Below are positions 30,809 through 41,379 of a DNA stretch of 64,000 nucleotides, in pieces. Under the pieces are notes generated by a model that searched no databases, was not told where the DNA came from, and worked only from the letters and a program-made list of their open reading frames with translations. The DNA is taken from assembly GCF_022669015.1 (NCBI RefSeq), contig NZ_JAKKSL010000001.1:1-64000 (forward strand). The letters run 5' to 3'. The position numbers and the translations under genes were made by a program. This DNA is from Colwellia maritima. Lineage in GTDB: Bacteria > Pseudomonadota > Gammaproteobacteria > Enterobacterales > Alteromonadaceae. Positions within the stretch are counted from its first letter, which is position 1. Every line of letters starts with the position of its first letter.

Positions 30809-31699
30809 TTAATTAATTTGAGAGAGTAATTTAGCGTTTTGAACGAGGTTTCTTACTGCATGCGCATGATCTTCATCAAAGACATTACCCTCTAGCCAGG
30901 TACCAACACTTTCAATATGAACTTTTGCAACCGGCGGTCTTACACTCCAACTCACTTGAAAAGGTGAGCCGTCCTCGTTGTAGCTTGGTCCTGTTGTTGA
31001 ACCTGTATAGGTAATTGGTGTACCTGTATCAGCCGGGATATTCAATGCTTGGTATTTGCCTGTGGCATTGTTGTAGGCTGTTAAGTCAGTAAAATCAAAC
31101 GCATCTTCGTCATTCACAAGCACATAAACTTGTGCTTCTACTCGTAATTGTGGATTTGTGATTGAATCATTTAAACATGCGCCTAACGTTGGGCCCGGTT
31201 CGACTTGTGCCGTTGAATAGACATAATGCACTTCAATTGTATCACCTGGGTGTAAACTACCGTGTTCACTTGCGCCTATTTCTTCTGCTGTTGCTGTAAG
31301 TTCAGCTTCAGATAGTGCGGCACCTGAATACTTATAGCCACTGCCATAGCCATGTCCGTCACCATTTCCTGCATATTCAGTAAATTCTCCGCCTTTATGC
31401 TCTGCATTTTTATGAAAATGAATATTACAAAGGTTCATTTCTTCTGCCGGAAGTTTCGCAGTAAATGCAATAGGACTTTTTCCATAAAGATCGTCTATAT
31501 CTCGAGGTGATTGGGGGCCAAAGCCTTTTCCATCAGTATTAGTTTCGAGCGCAGTTCTTTGAGCTAAAATAATTTCATCTGAAACGGCAGTATCATGACC
31601 ATCTACAGGAACTTCTGAAACGGTGTCATTATCTGAACCACAAGCACTTAGTCCAAGCACGCTTAACATGATAAGTGCGATAGTTGATTTTGTTTTCAT
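30809..31699 (-). CDS. Delta-class carbonic anhydrase-like lipoprotein
   Basis: Protein of 296 residues resembling the delta-class carbonic anhydrase family (CA_like), first known from diatoms, which hydrates CO2 with a Zn ion bound by His. The candidate metal site is the HxH in NLCNIHFHKNAEHKGGEF plus a later His in IEVHYVYS. The N-terminus is a lipoprotein signal (LGLSACGS), so it is probably membrane-anchored. It is the downstream member of a tandem pair, 74 bp after its paralogue. Two cysteines present in the paralogue are replaced here (EEIGASEHG for EDVCPSSHG, and TWLEGN for DWCKGN), suggesting loss of one disulfide. Family call is from memory of the motif; activity is unproven. Confidence 0.75.
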   Translation of the reverse strand: MKTKSTIALIMLSVLGLSACGSDNDTVSEVPVDGHDTAVSDEIILAQRTALETNTDGKGFGPQSPRDIDDLYGKSPIAFTAKLPAEEMNLCNIHFHKNAEHKGGEFTEYAGNGDGHGYGSGYKYSGAALSEAELTATAEEIGASEHGSLHPGDTIEVHYVYSTAQVEPGPTLGACLNDSITNPQLRVEAQVYVLVNDEDAFDFTDLTAYNNATGKYQALNIPADTGTPITYTGSTTGPSYNEDGSPFQVSWSVRPPVAKVHIESVGTWLEGNVFDEDHAHAVRNLVQNAKLLSQIN

Positions 31700-31773
31700 A
31701 AATCCTACTCCTAATTTTTTACAATAAAATAGTTAATTTGCTTTAAATACAGTCTATAAACTATTAGAAATAG

Positions 31774-32628
31774 TTATTTAATGGTGGAAAGTAATTTAGC
31801 GTTTTGAACAAGGTTTCTTACGCCATGTGCATGATCTTCTTCAAAAACATTTCCTTTGCACCAATCACCAACAGTTTGAATATTAACTTTGGCAACCTTA
31901 GGTCTTACACCCCAACTTACTTGAAAAGGAGAACCTTCTTCGTTGTATCCTGGGCCTGTTGTTGAACCATTATATTGAATTGAAGTACCTGTATTTGTAG
32001 GAATATTTAATGCTTGATTTTTTCCAGTCGCATTATCGTGTGCAGTTAAACTCATGAAATCTAGTGCATTCTCGTCATTCACAAGTACAAAAACTTGACT
32101 TTCCACTCTCAATTGTGGATTTCCGATCGATTCACTTAAACATGCACCTAAAGTAGGGCCTGGATTTACTTGCGCAGTAGAATGTACATAGTGAACTTCT
32201 ATTGTTGCACCCGGCTCTAAAGAACCATGAGAACTAGGGCAAACATCTTCGGCAGTTTCAGTAAGTTCAGCTTCAGATAGCACGCCCGTATATTTGTAGC
32301 CACTGTGGTAACCGTGACCGTCACCATTACCCGCATATTCGGTGAACTCACCACCTTTGTGTTCAGCGTTTTCGTGGAAATGTATATTACAAAGATTCAT
32401 TTCTGCTGCTAATGGGGCTGTATCAAAAGCTATCGTGTTTTCGCCTTCAATAAGATCAATATCTCGTGGAGATTGTGGGCCAAAGCCTTTTCCATCGGTA
32501 TTAGTTTCTAGTGCTGTTCTTTGATCTGCGATAACACCATCTGAAACAGCGTCATCTGATGCTGTAGCCATTAATGAAAATGATGCAGTCATTGTTAGTA
32601 ACGTTAATGTTAAAAGGTTTTTTTTCAT
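31774..32628 (-). CDS. Delta-class carbonic anhydrase-like periplasmic protein
   Basis: Protein of 284 residues, closely related to the downstream lipoprotein over its whole length. It has an ordinary signal peptide (FSLMATASDD) rather than a lipobox. Candidate Zn ligands are His83 and His85 (NIHFH) with a third His near 146. Four cysteines are present at 80, 130, 163 and 257, enough for two disulfides. It is the first gene of the pair. A periplasmic carbonic anhydrase could supply CO2/bicarbonate across the envelope. The delta-class label rests on the NLCNIHFHxNAEHKGGEF motif and general layout. Confidence 0.78.
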   Translation of the reverse strand: MKKNLLTLTLLTMTASFSLMATASDDAVSDGVIADQRTALETNTDGKGFGPQSPRDIDLIEGENTIAFDTAPLAAEMNLCNIHFHENAEHKGGEFTEYAGNGDGHGYHSGYKYTGVLSEAELTETAEDVCPSSHGSLEPGATIEVHYVHSTAQVNPGPTLGACLSESIGNPQLRVESQVFVLVNDENALDFMSLTAHDNATGKNQALNIPTNTGTSIQYNGSTTGPGYNEEGSPFQVSWGVRPKVAKVNIQTVGDWCKGNVFEEDHAHGVRNLVQNAKLLSTIK

Positions 32629-33037
32629 TAGTTTAATTCCATATTTTTATGGTTAATTCCACAAACTTTTTACTAAAGCACTTGTGGCATCATATATGCC
32701 CAACGTAATGGCAATTCAGCTGTGTATCTTAAAGAAAAAAACATCTTGAACGCTTATCTAATTCGGGTGTTTATTTATCAAAAACGGTCTAAATGACATA
32801 AAACTATGTGTGTAAGCCATATTCAGCTTATTTTTAATACGTTTAAAGGTGGTTTTATGAACACATTGAAAATAGCTATTGTTCACTTTGGCAAATATAA
32901 GGGACATTTAGGGGGCGTAGCTCAATGAGTTGGTAATTCAAATAAATGGGGCAAAGGAAGCTTTTAACTGATGTTCTATTTTTATTCTTCATGAATTAAA
33001 GTAAACTGAACGAACTTTTATTTTTTAGGTTTTTTCC
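32629..33037. other. Intergenic region with a tRNA-like 5' fragment
   Basis: About 410 bp between the divergent carbonic anhydrase pair and the hybrid sensor gene. At 32911-32940 the words GGGGGCGTAGCTCAATG and TTGGTAATTCA resemble the acceptor and D-arm of a tRNA, but no anticodon or T arm follows. The rest is A/T-rich with no ORF. It should contain both promoters. Confidence 0.4.
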
Positions 33038-36000
33038 TTGTTTAAGAAAATATTAATTCCGTGTTTCATCTCTATAATAGCCTTATTATTAACCCTACTA
33101 TATTCTTCAACCTCATTTTCAAAAGAAACATCTATTCGCTTTCAGCACCTTACAATTGAAGATGGCTTACCGCAAAATAGTGTGATTGCTATATTTCAAG
33201 ATAGCATCGGTTTTATGTGGCTTGGTACAGAAATGGGTTTAGCTAGATATGATGGCTATAGCCTTAAGGTTTTCAAACACGATATAAGTGATAGTAATTC
33301 ACTTTCCCACAATTACATTACAAAAATTGTAGAAGATAGCCAAGGCAACCTTTGGATTGGAACGCGTAGGGGTGGACTGAATTATTTTAATACTAAAACT
33401 GAACAATTTACTCATTACCGCCATCAAGAAAATGATATTAACAGCTTAAGTCATGACTTTATTTACAGCATAGCCAAGGATAGCCATGACAATCTTTGGA
33501 TTGGCACCGTAGGCGGTGGTCTTAATTATTTTAATACTAAAAACAAACAGTTTACCCATTATCGTCATCAAGAAAATGACCCAACCAGTTTGAGTCATGA
33601 TAATGTTTTGAGTATTGTGATAGATAACCGCGATAATCTTTGGATTGGAACAGCCAATGGCCTTAATTATTTTAATATAAAAAATGCACAGTTTACTCCC
33701 TACTTTCATAAACCCAATGATTCAAACAGTTTAAGTCACAACAATGTTTTTAGTATTATAGAGGATGCTAAAAATAACCTTTGGATTGGAACGCGAGGTG
33801 GACTTAATCATTTTAATACAAAAAGTGCACAGTTTACCCATTATCGCCATCAACAAAATGAACCAAATAGCTTAAGTCATGACTTAGTTTATAGTGTTAT
33901 TGAAGACAGCCAAGGCAATATTTGGCCGGCACAGGTGGCGGAGGGCTTAATTATTTTAATACAGAAAACGAACAATTTACTCAGTATCTGTATCAGAGCA
34001 ATAATCCAACTAGCTTAAGCAATAACAATGTTTTTAGAATTGTAGAAGATAATCAGAATAATATTTGGGTTGGGACCGTCGGTGGTGGGCTCAATCATTT
34101 TAATATAAAGGATGAATCCTTTACTCATTACCGAAATCAAACCAATAACAGAAATAGTTTAAGCCAGAACAATGTTTTTAGCATTGTAGAAGATAACCAA
34201 AGTGACCTTTGGGTCGGAATACAGGCCGGCGGACTCGATCATTTTGATTCCAAAAATAAGCAATTTACTCATTACCGTCATCAAAAGGATGATTTAAATA
34301 GTTTAAGTAGTGACATTGTCTCCTGTGTAATAGAAGATAGCCACGGCAATATTTGGATTGGAACAAATAAAGGCGTTAATCATTTTAATACCAAAAGCAA
34401 ACAGTTCACCCATTACCGACATCAGAGCAATAACTTAAATAGTCTCAGTAGTGACAAGGTTATGAGCATGATAGAAGACACCCAGGGGAATCTTTGGTTT
34501 GGAACCACTGGTGGTATCAATCATTTTAATACAACAAACAAACAGTTTACCCACTACAGTCATCAGGACGATAACACAAATAGTTTAAGTAATAACTCTG
34601 TTCTGAGCATGATAGAAGACACCCAAGGGAATCTTTGGTTTGGAACCACAGGTGGGCTCAATCATTTTAATACAAAAACAGAACAATTTACCCATTTCCG
34701 CCATAAAGCTAATGACGCAGATAGTTTAAGTAATGATACTGTTTTAAGCATTACAGAAGATAGCCGCGGTAATATATGGGTTGGCACATATAATGGCTTA
34801 AACCTGTTTGATACAAGATTAAAAAAATTTAGGACCTATACTAAAGTACAGGGTTTACCTGATAATGTTATTTACAGCACTGAGGAAGATAACCTAGGAT
34901 ATATATGGATAAGCACTAATCAGGGGCTGTCACGTATGGATCCTAAAGCTGAAACATTTAAGAGTTATAATGTAAGTGATGGTCTACAAAGTAACGAGTT
35001 TAACATTGGAGCCTCTTTTAAAAGTAAAAGCGGTGAATTATTTTTTGGCGGAACAAATGGCTTCAATCGATTTTTTCCTGAAAATAGCAAGGACGATATA
35101 AAACCGCCCAAAGTCGTCATATCCAATATGTTATTATTGAATAAGCCTGTGTCTATTACTTCAACTTTTCCCCAATTAACAAATGAGCAAACAACAAAAC
35201 CGGCAATAGATAACCAACTAACCGAAAAATATACGGGTTTTAGTTTAGATAAAACGATACATGAGACTAAATCGATAGTATTGACCCACAAAGATAATAT
35301 ACTTACGTTTGAATTCTCAGCATTACACTTTAGAAACACTAAAAAGAATAAATTTGCTTATAAGTTAATAGGTTGGGACAAAGAATGGGTAAATACTGAT
35401 TATAAGAACCGTAGAGCAACTTATACTAATTTACCTTATGGTGATTATACTTTTAGCGTAAAAGCAAGTAATTCAGACGGTTATTGGAATGAAGAAGGAA
35501 CTTCGCTGCAAATAATAATATTACCGCCGCCATGGAAAACATGGTGGGCATATGCCCTATATAGTTTGATTTTACTCAGTGTTGTTTTTGTTTATATTCG
35601 ATCTCAACGTCATAAATTGATTTTTGAACGACAGTTAAATGCGCAATTAGAAAGTAAAGTTGAAGCACGTACTAAAGAAAAACAACATTTAATTGAAAAT
35701 ATATCACATGAACTGAAAACGCCATTAACACTGATTTTTAACGCGTTAGAAACCGTATCAATTAGCGAGTTAAGCATCGAAAACAACAAAAAAATTAATA
35801 ATATCAAGCATAACGGCCGGCCGGTTGTTTCACCTGATTGAGCAGTTATTATCGCTTGCCAATAATGAACAAGCGACTGAGAAAAAATCAATTGTTGCGC
35901 TAACTCATATCTGTACACAAGTAATTAATAACTTTTCTGCTCTTGCCTCGACAAAAGCACTCACTTTAACACTTGATGCTAAAACAAATGCAAAACTGGT

Positions 36001-37185
36001 TATCGAGATCCAGGTATTAGAAACTATCCTTAATAACCTTGTTTCTAATGCAATCAAATATGCAGACAGTTCAAGTGAAATTAAAATCACCTGTACGGTA
36101 GAAAATCCCTTCTGTGTTATTAAAGTGATTAATATAGGAACGAATATTCCTATAAAACACCAAGAAACTATTTTTGAAAAATTCTATCGTCTAGAGCATC
36201 ACCATAAAACTGAAGGTCAAGGCATAGGACTTTCATCGAGCAGAGAGCTCGTTGAATCTTATCAAGGCACATTAACCTTGGATAATAGCCGACCCAATTT
36301 GGTTCAGTTTATTATTTCACTGCCAGTTGATATCATTTTTAACATTGACCAAACATTAGTTGAAAATAAAATCTCAGCGAAATTACGAAGACAAAAGGCT
36401 CCAAATCTGAGTAATAAAAGACTGCTTATTGTTGAAGACAATTTAGAAATAAACCAATTTCTTACTCAGCTATTAGCATCAGATTATGATGTGTTGAACG
36501 TATACAATGGCAAAGAAGCCACTGAGCATATTGATGACTTTCAACCAGATTTAATTTTATCTGATGTTATGATGCCGCAAATGAATGGATTTGAGTTATG
36601 TCAATATATCAGACAAAGTGATCAGTCTTATAACAAAGTCCCAATTATATTACTCACAGCTAAAAGTGATATGTTAAGCCAAAAACAGGGGTTACAGGCG
36701 GGAGCAACAGACTATTTAAGTAAACCTTTTAGCGGTGAAATATTAAAACTGAAAATAGCTAATTTATTAGATTCATCCAGTGAAACAAGAAAGAGTATCA
36801 CCGCATCCGCCGCTAACCATTTACAAATAGAGCTATCAGAAGATGATACTCGTAATAAATTCATTCAACGTACCCAAGACCTTTTAAAAATACATTTTCC
36901 AGATCCCGAATTTAATGTAAAAAAACTATCTGAACTATTGGCTATGGATGAAAGAACGTTAAGACGAAAATCAGAGCTTTACTTGTCAAAAAAACCAACG
37001 ATATTATCCGCGAATACCGATTACAGTGTGCTTATGAAATGTTAAAATCTGACAATAGTATTTCAAATATATCAATACATTGTGGTTTTACCACCTTGCC
37101 CCATTTTTCAAAATGTTTTAAAGATCAGTTTCAAATGACGCCTAAACAAGCTCAAAAAGCATTTTTTATTACGGATAATAATTAG
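33038..37185 (+). CDS. Hybrid two-component system protein: sensor, kinase, receiver and AraC regulator
   Basis: One polypeptide of about 1,380 residues (TTG start 33038). Order: signal anchor; about fourteen Reg_prop propeller repeats of the form NLWIGTxGGLNxFN (two seven-bladed propellers, to about residue 690); a Y_Y_Y domain (LTFEFSALHFRN to YTFSVKASNSDG); one membrane segment; HisKA with phospho-His in IENISHELKTPLTLI; HATPase (NNLVSNAIKYA, GQGIGLSSSRELV); receiver with Asp in LILSDVMMPQMNG; AraC-type HTH (LQCAYEMLKSD, HCGFTTLPHFSKCFK). Frame breaks lie at 33925 (GGCCGGC), 35817 (GGCCGGCCGG) and 36990 (A run). Such proteins usually sense periplasmic oligosaccharides and control transport genes; the TonB receptor at 38 kb is a possible target. 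Confidence 0.92.
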
Positions 37186-37265
37186 AATTCTTTGAATGAA
37201 AAATACTTTTATGCAAAAAGAATACAAACGGTTGATCCAACGTCGATATTAAGTATTAATTAACC

Positions 37266-37775
37266 TTACTTATACTTATGTAATATTTTCTTTGGAATAT
37301 GACAATAATCATTAGGAAAGCGCGTGAGCCTTTCTTGGTGCTCTTCATCGCTTTTCACATAGTTGGTCAACGGTAGTATTTCAACCACTACCTTCTGTGC
37401 ATCGTCACGGCTTTTAATATACTCTGCAGCGCTTTTCAGGTGAATAAGGTTATTACTGTATATGCCTGTTCGATATTTTTTACCGACATCTGCACCCTGC
37501 TGATTGATACTATAGGGGTCAATAATTTCAAAAAAGTAACCAAAGAGATCTGTAATATTAACCGCATTGGGTTTAAATGTAACTTTTACACACTCAGCAT
37601 AACCATCATAATCACTACTGGTAGTATCCGTTATGCCGTTGGCTCGCCCTGCTTCAGTGGTAACAACACCGGGTAAATGCTTCATATACTCCTGAACGCC
37701 CCAAAGGCAACCACCGGCAAAGTAAATGATTTCATGCTTGTTGTTAGCATGCTTATGATCTTGTAGTGTGTTCAT
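37266..37775 (-). CDS. msrA: Peptide methionine sulfoxide reductase A
   Basis: MsrA of 169 residues that reduces methionine-S-sulfoxide in damaged proteins. The active-site motif is FAGGCLWGVQEYM (Cys near residue 23; Leu replaces the usual Phe of GCFWG). GVVTTEAGRANG, YAECVKVTF and DPYSINQQGADVGKKYRTGIY follow as in the family. There is no signal peptide, so it is cytoplasmic. No obvious C-terminal resolving Cys pair remains, so recycling may use another thiol. It is convergent with the hybrid sensor gene and not evidently in an operon. Confidence 0.93.
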   Translation of the reverse strand: MNTLQDHKHANNKHEIIYFAGGCLWGVQEYMKHLPGVVTTEAGRANGITDTTSSDYDGYAECVKVTFKPNAVNITDLFGYFFEIIDPYSINQQGADVGKKYRTGIYSNNLIHLKSAAEYIKSRDDAQKVVVEILPLTNYVKSDEEHQERLTRFPNDYCHIPKKILHKYK

Positions 37776-38119
37776 GTTTACTCTTTATAAAGGCTCAATT
37801 GAAGTTAAAGGAATTAGTTATTCTATTTCTGTGTATTATTCACCCATTTGTTAACCTTTACTTGTTATGCTCAGTTTCCATGTGAAATATTTTATTCGCT
37901 AAGATACAATATATTCATACATAGCGATTATTACATTTTAACTAACCTCCGTCTTATCTAACTATATTTTATTCACTCACGCCAAGTGTAAAGTTCGATT
38001 TAGCGTTAAATTTTAAGACGCTAAGCTCGCTATTTTTTGGTGTGATTTATAGTCCAATAATGAAGGTATATTCAATATCGCTTAACGATAAATAAAACAA
38101 TATCAATGAGAAACTTAAC
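37776..38119. other. Intergenic region, no gene seen
   Basis: About 340 A/T-rich bases between the divergent msrA and TonB receptor genes. It holds the promoters for both. I see no RNA gene, strong palindrome or ORF. Confidence 0.4.
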
Positions 38120-40002
38120 ATGAATTCTGTGGTAAAAATCACCCTACCCGCCCTATTATTAAGCTTATCGACTTTGTCATCAGCAGCAAATGAGAGTACT
38201 GAAGAAAACGCTGAAGTAGCGCTTAAAGCCAACACTGATATCGAGAAAATAACAATTAAAGGCTCAACAACGGCTAATACAGAGCCTGTGGGAACCTTTG
38301 GTTCATCGGTTTCAAATTTAGAATATGATCCACGTGTAGATTTACAGTCGCGAAACATGGCTGAAGCGCAAGCAGATGTGACTATTCGCGGTGGTATTTT
38401 TGAAAATACCGGCTTTACCGTAGGCAGCGCCGCTTTATTGGATCCGCAAACAGGGCATTACGTAGCAGAAATACCTATCGCCCAAGAAATGTTAACTAAT
38501 GCTGACATACTTACCGGTGTAGATAACGCATTGCCGGGTGTTAACAGTTCGGTAGGTACCGTATCGCGTAGTTGGAAAGCGATTAAAACCTCAGGCAGTG
38601 CTTCACTGGGTGCAGGTACTAACAACTTTAATCTACAACGTATTCATAGCGCTGTTAGTGTACCCGTAGGAGAGACTAAAAATTGGAGCCTTGGGTTTGA
38701 AGGAGAATATTCTCGCTCAGAAAGTGATGGCACCATAGAGAATGGTGACCATGATTTTGAACGTGTTTCTGGCCGAATTCAGTTAACTGGTGAGTCATCA
38801 CAAACCGATTTGTTTTTTGGTACACAACAAAAGTTTTTTGTCGGCCAAATATGTACACGCCATTTAATGTTAATGAAACAGAAGACATTAAAACAAAACT
38901 ATTGATCCTTAATCATAAACAATACTACGCACAAGATAGTAGCGTTGAACTATCGACTTATTATCGTCGTAACGAAGACCATTATATATACTCTCGAGAA
39001 AACCCGAGTGCATTTGAAGCTTTTCACGAAACTGAAGTGAAATCAATAGCCTTATCTGGCCGTCATGCACAAAGCGATTCATTCGCACTAAACTACTCAA
39101 CACAGTTTATAACCGACAATATTGAATCAACTACGCTAGAAAATAACTTTACTTCACGTGATTACCATAAGATCAGCGTGTTACCGGAATACCGAATAGA
39201 ACTTCAAGATGATCAGCGGTTAACTTTTCGTCTTGGTGCTGCTTTTGACGACACTAATCGAGATGAATCTGACGTTTCACTCCTTGGTGATATTACGTGG
39301 AATACGATAAAGGCTGATGGCAGCTCGCAAACTATCTATCTTTCGTATGCGGAAGCGAGCCAAGTAGCAGGTTACACCGCGATAGGTGGTAGCGATAGCG
39401 GCGGTTTGTTCCGTAGTAATTATGATTTAGGTCGAGAAACCGCTAAAAACTTAGAATTAGGTTTTGCGTTAGACCATGAAACTTGGAGCCTTGATTCTGC
39501 TATTTTTTACCGACAAGACGATGATTTAACAGATTGGACTTATAGTTTTAATTCAACTTCTGCACGCTCAGCAAATGCGGTTAATATCGATACGGTAGGA
39601 ATAGAGTTCTTAGCAATAAAACGTTTTGAAACGATAGATATCATCACCAGTTACACCTTTCTTAATAAATCTGAAGATTATGGAGCTGCAAATATAGATG
39701 CGAGTTTTTATGCCTTAAATTACCCTGATCATCGCGTAACCTTAGGTGTTATTTGGCGTCCAATTGATATTATTGAAGTGCGTATTGATAACGAGTGGCG
39801 TAAGCAAGAAGACAATGCTCTGCGCAACGGTGATGACGATGCTTTATTCACCCACTTAACTTTAAAAGTTTCTCCAGAGCAAATTAACGGTTTAGCTATT
39901 ATCTTTGCTGTAGATAATCTGTGGGATGAAGCGTTCGAAGAGATACCTGGTACACCAGGACGTGGCGACCAATACACACTGAGCGCTACATACAGCCGGT
40001 AA
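38120..40002 (+). CDS. TonB-dependent receptor (one frame break)
   Basis: Outer-membrane receptor of about 627 residues: signal peptide (LLSLSTLSSAANEST), TonB-box-like IEKITIKGS, plug (VTIRGGIFENTGFTVGSAALLDPQTGHY, ILTGVDNALPGVNSSVG) and a barrel ending in an aromatic-containing strand (YTLSATYSR). It is small for the family. The frame breaks near 38845 in GTCGGCC, between TQQKFF and PNMYTPFNVNETED. The late strand VDNLWDEAFEEIPGTPGRGDQYTLSATYSR is typical of TonB receptors. The ligand is unknown. Position 0.9 kb after the hybrid sensor gene suggests possible control by it. Confidence 0.88.
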
Positions 40003-40166
40003 CGCGCTAAACTATACATAGGTAAGAGTATTATCACCGTCCCAAAGATACTGGCTGTTTGCTTTTTGGGGTTAAATCGTTAACAATAGCCTGTCAAAAT
40101 AGCTATTTGAATATAACTGATTGAATATAGCTGCTTCATTTACTGCACTAATACATAGAGATTTTA

Positions 40167-41027
40167 ATGATTTATCTAGTGATCACCACACTCATTTGGG
40201 CATTTTCCTTCGGGCTTATTGGTAATACACTTAAAGGCATCGACCCACTTCAAATTGCTGATACTCGGTTATTACTGGCTTTTATTGTATTTTTACCTTT
40301 TTTAAAACTACGTAATACTAATTGGCAAGAAAAAAGACAACTTGTACTACTGGGCGCTTTTCAGTACGGTGTTATGTACACCTGTTACCTATCCGCTTTT
40401 CGTTATCTACCATCACACCTAGTCGCTTTATTTAGCATATTGACGCCATTATATATCGTTATTATTAACGATCTTAGACAACGCTCTTTTAGCCCTTGGT
40501 ATATTGTGGCCACCATGCTTTCTATCTTTGGCGCTGCTGTTATAAAAATGGGCAAGATTGAATCAAGCGAAATTTGGCTTGGATTTGGCTTGATGCAAAT
40601 AGCCAATGTCGCTTTTGCTTTTGGGCAAGTTTATTATCGTGATTGGAAACAAGCTAGACCACAGATTCGCGACGGCTCAATATTTGGCTTTTTATACCTA
40701 GGCGCTGCAGTTTTCACTACCATTGCCACGTTATTGATTTCTCAGCAGTCACCCATTCCTTTTGATGCAACCCCCACACAATGGTTGGTTTTAGTATACA
40801 TGGGCTTTATTGCCTCGGGACTTGGTTTTTTCTTTTGGAATAAAGGCGGAACTCAAACGAATGTGGGCGTATTAGCCGCATTTAACAATGCCGTAGTGCC
40901 ATTAGCCATGTTCGCCTCATTATTTATTTTTGGAGAAGTAAAAGGCGGCTCTACAGAAGAACTGATAAGACTTGGTATAGGCTCTCTTTTGATTGTAATA
41001 GCTTTATTGATTGCAAAACGGAAATAA
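40167..41027 (+). CDS. EamA/DMT-superfamily transporter
   Basis: Inner-membrane protein of 286 residues with about ten predicted hydrophobic segments in two EamA halves (first half LVITTLIWAFSFGLIGNTLKG, second half GFGLMQIANVAFAFGQVYY to LLIVIALLIAK). Members export or exchange small metabolites such as amino acids. Charged residues cluster between segments as expected. A stand-alone gene upstream of tRNA-His; the substrate cannot be inferred. Confidence 0.88.
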   Translation: MIYLVITTLIWAFSFGLIGNTLKGIDPLQIADTRLLLAFIVFLPFLKLRNTNWQEKRQLVLLGAFQYGVMYTCYLSAFRYLPSHLVALFSILTPLYIVIINDLRQRSFSPWYIVATMLSIFGAAVIKMGKIESSEIWLGFGLMQIANVAFAFGQVYYRDWKQARPQIRDGSIFGFLYLGAAVFTTIATLLISQQSPIPFDATPTQWLVLVYMGFIASGLGFFFWNKGGTQTNVGVLAAFNNAVVPLAMFASLFIFGEVKGGSTEELIRLGIGSLLIVIALLIAKRK

Positions 41028-41126
41028 AACAAGCTTTGCTATAGTTTATAGTTACAAATATGAGTCTAAGATGCGCTAATGTAACGCATAAGATTGATTG
41101 AAGAGTTGTTATTTATAGAGGTAAAA

Positions 41127-41203
41127 TGGGGTGGCTAAAGGGACTTGAACCCTCGACAACCGGAATCACAATCCGGGGCTCTACCAACTGAGCTATAGCC
41201 ACC
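41127..41203 (-). tRNA. tRNA-His (GTG)
   Basis: Read on the minus strand it starts GGTGGCTATAGCTCAGTTGG and has anticodon GTG in the loop ATTGTGATT, T arm GGGTTCAAGTCCC and an encoded CCA. The extra 5' G pairs with the discriminator C, as in other bacterial tRNA-His. Length is 77 nt. All four arms can be folded by eye. Confidence 0.97.
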
Positions 41204-41379
41204 ACTGAGTTTACTTGAAGCGCCTAGTGATAAGGCGCGGAGAGTATATTGCATTTAGGTATTGATTGACAAGATAAATCTGGGCTTTTTAGTATTACTA
41301 ATTCGCTGCTTCAATGATGTATCGTTTTTTCTAAAGATTTTAAGAATATTCCATCTATCAACGAAAAATAGCGCACTCG

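Noticed and set aside
32911..32940. tRNA-like sequence GGGGGCGTAGCTCAATG...TTGGTAATTCA
   Set aside because: Only acceptor and D-arm-like words are present. No anticodon stem, T arm or CCA end follows, so it is at most a remnant and may be chance.
40030..40075. Possible terminator (CCCAAAG ... CTTTTTGGGG) after the TonB receptor
   Set aside because: The stem pairs imperfectly and has no T tract beyond it, so it was not called.
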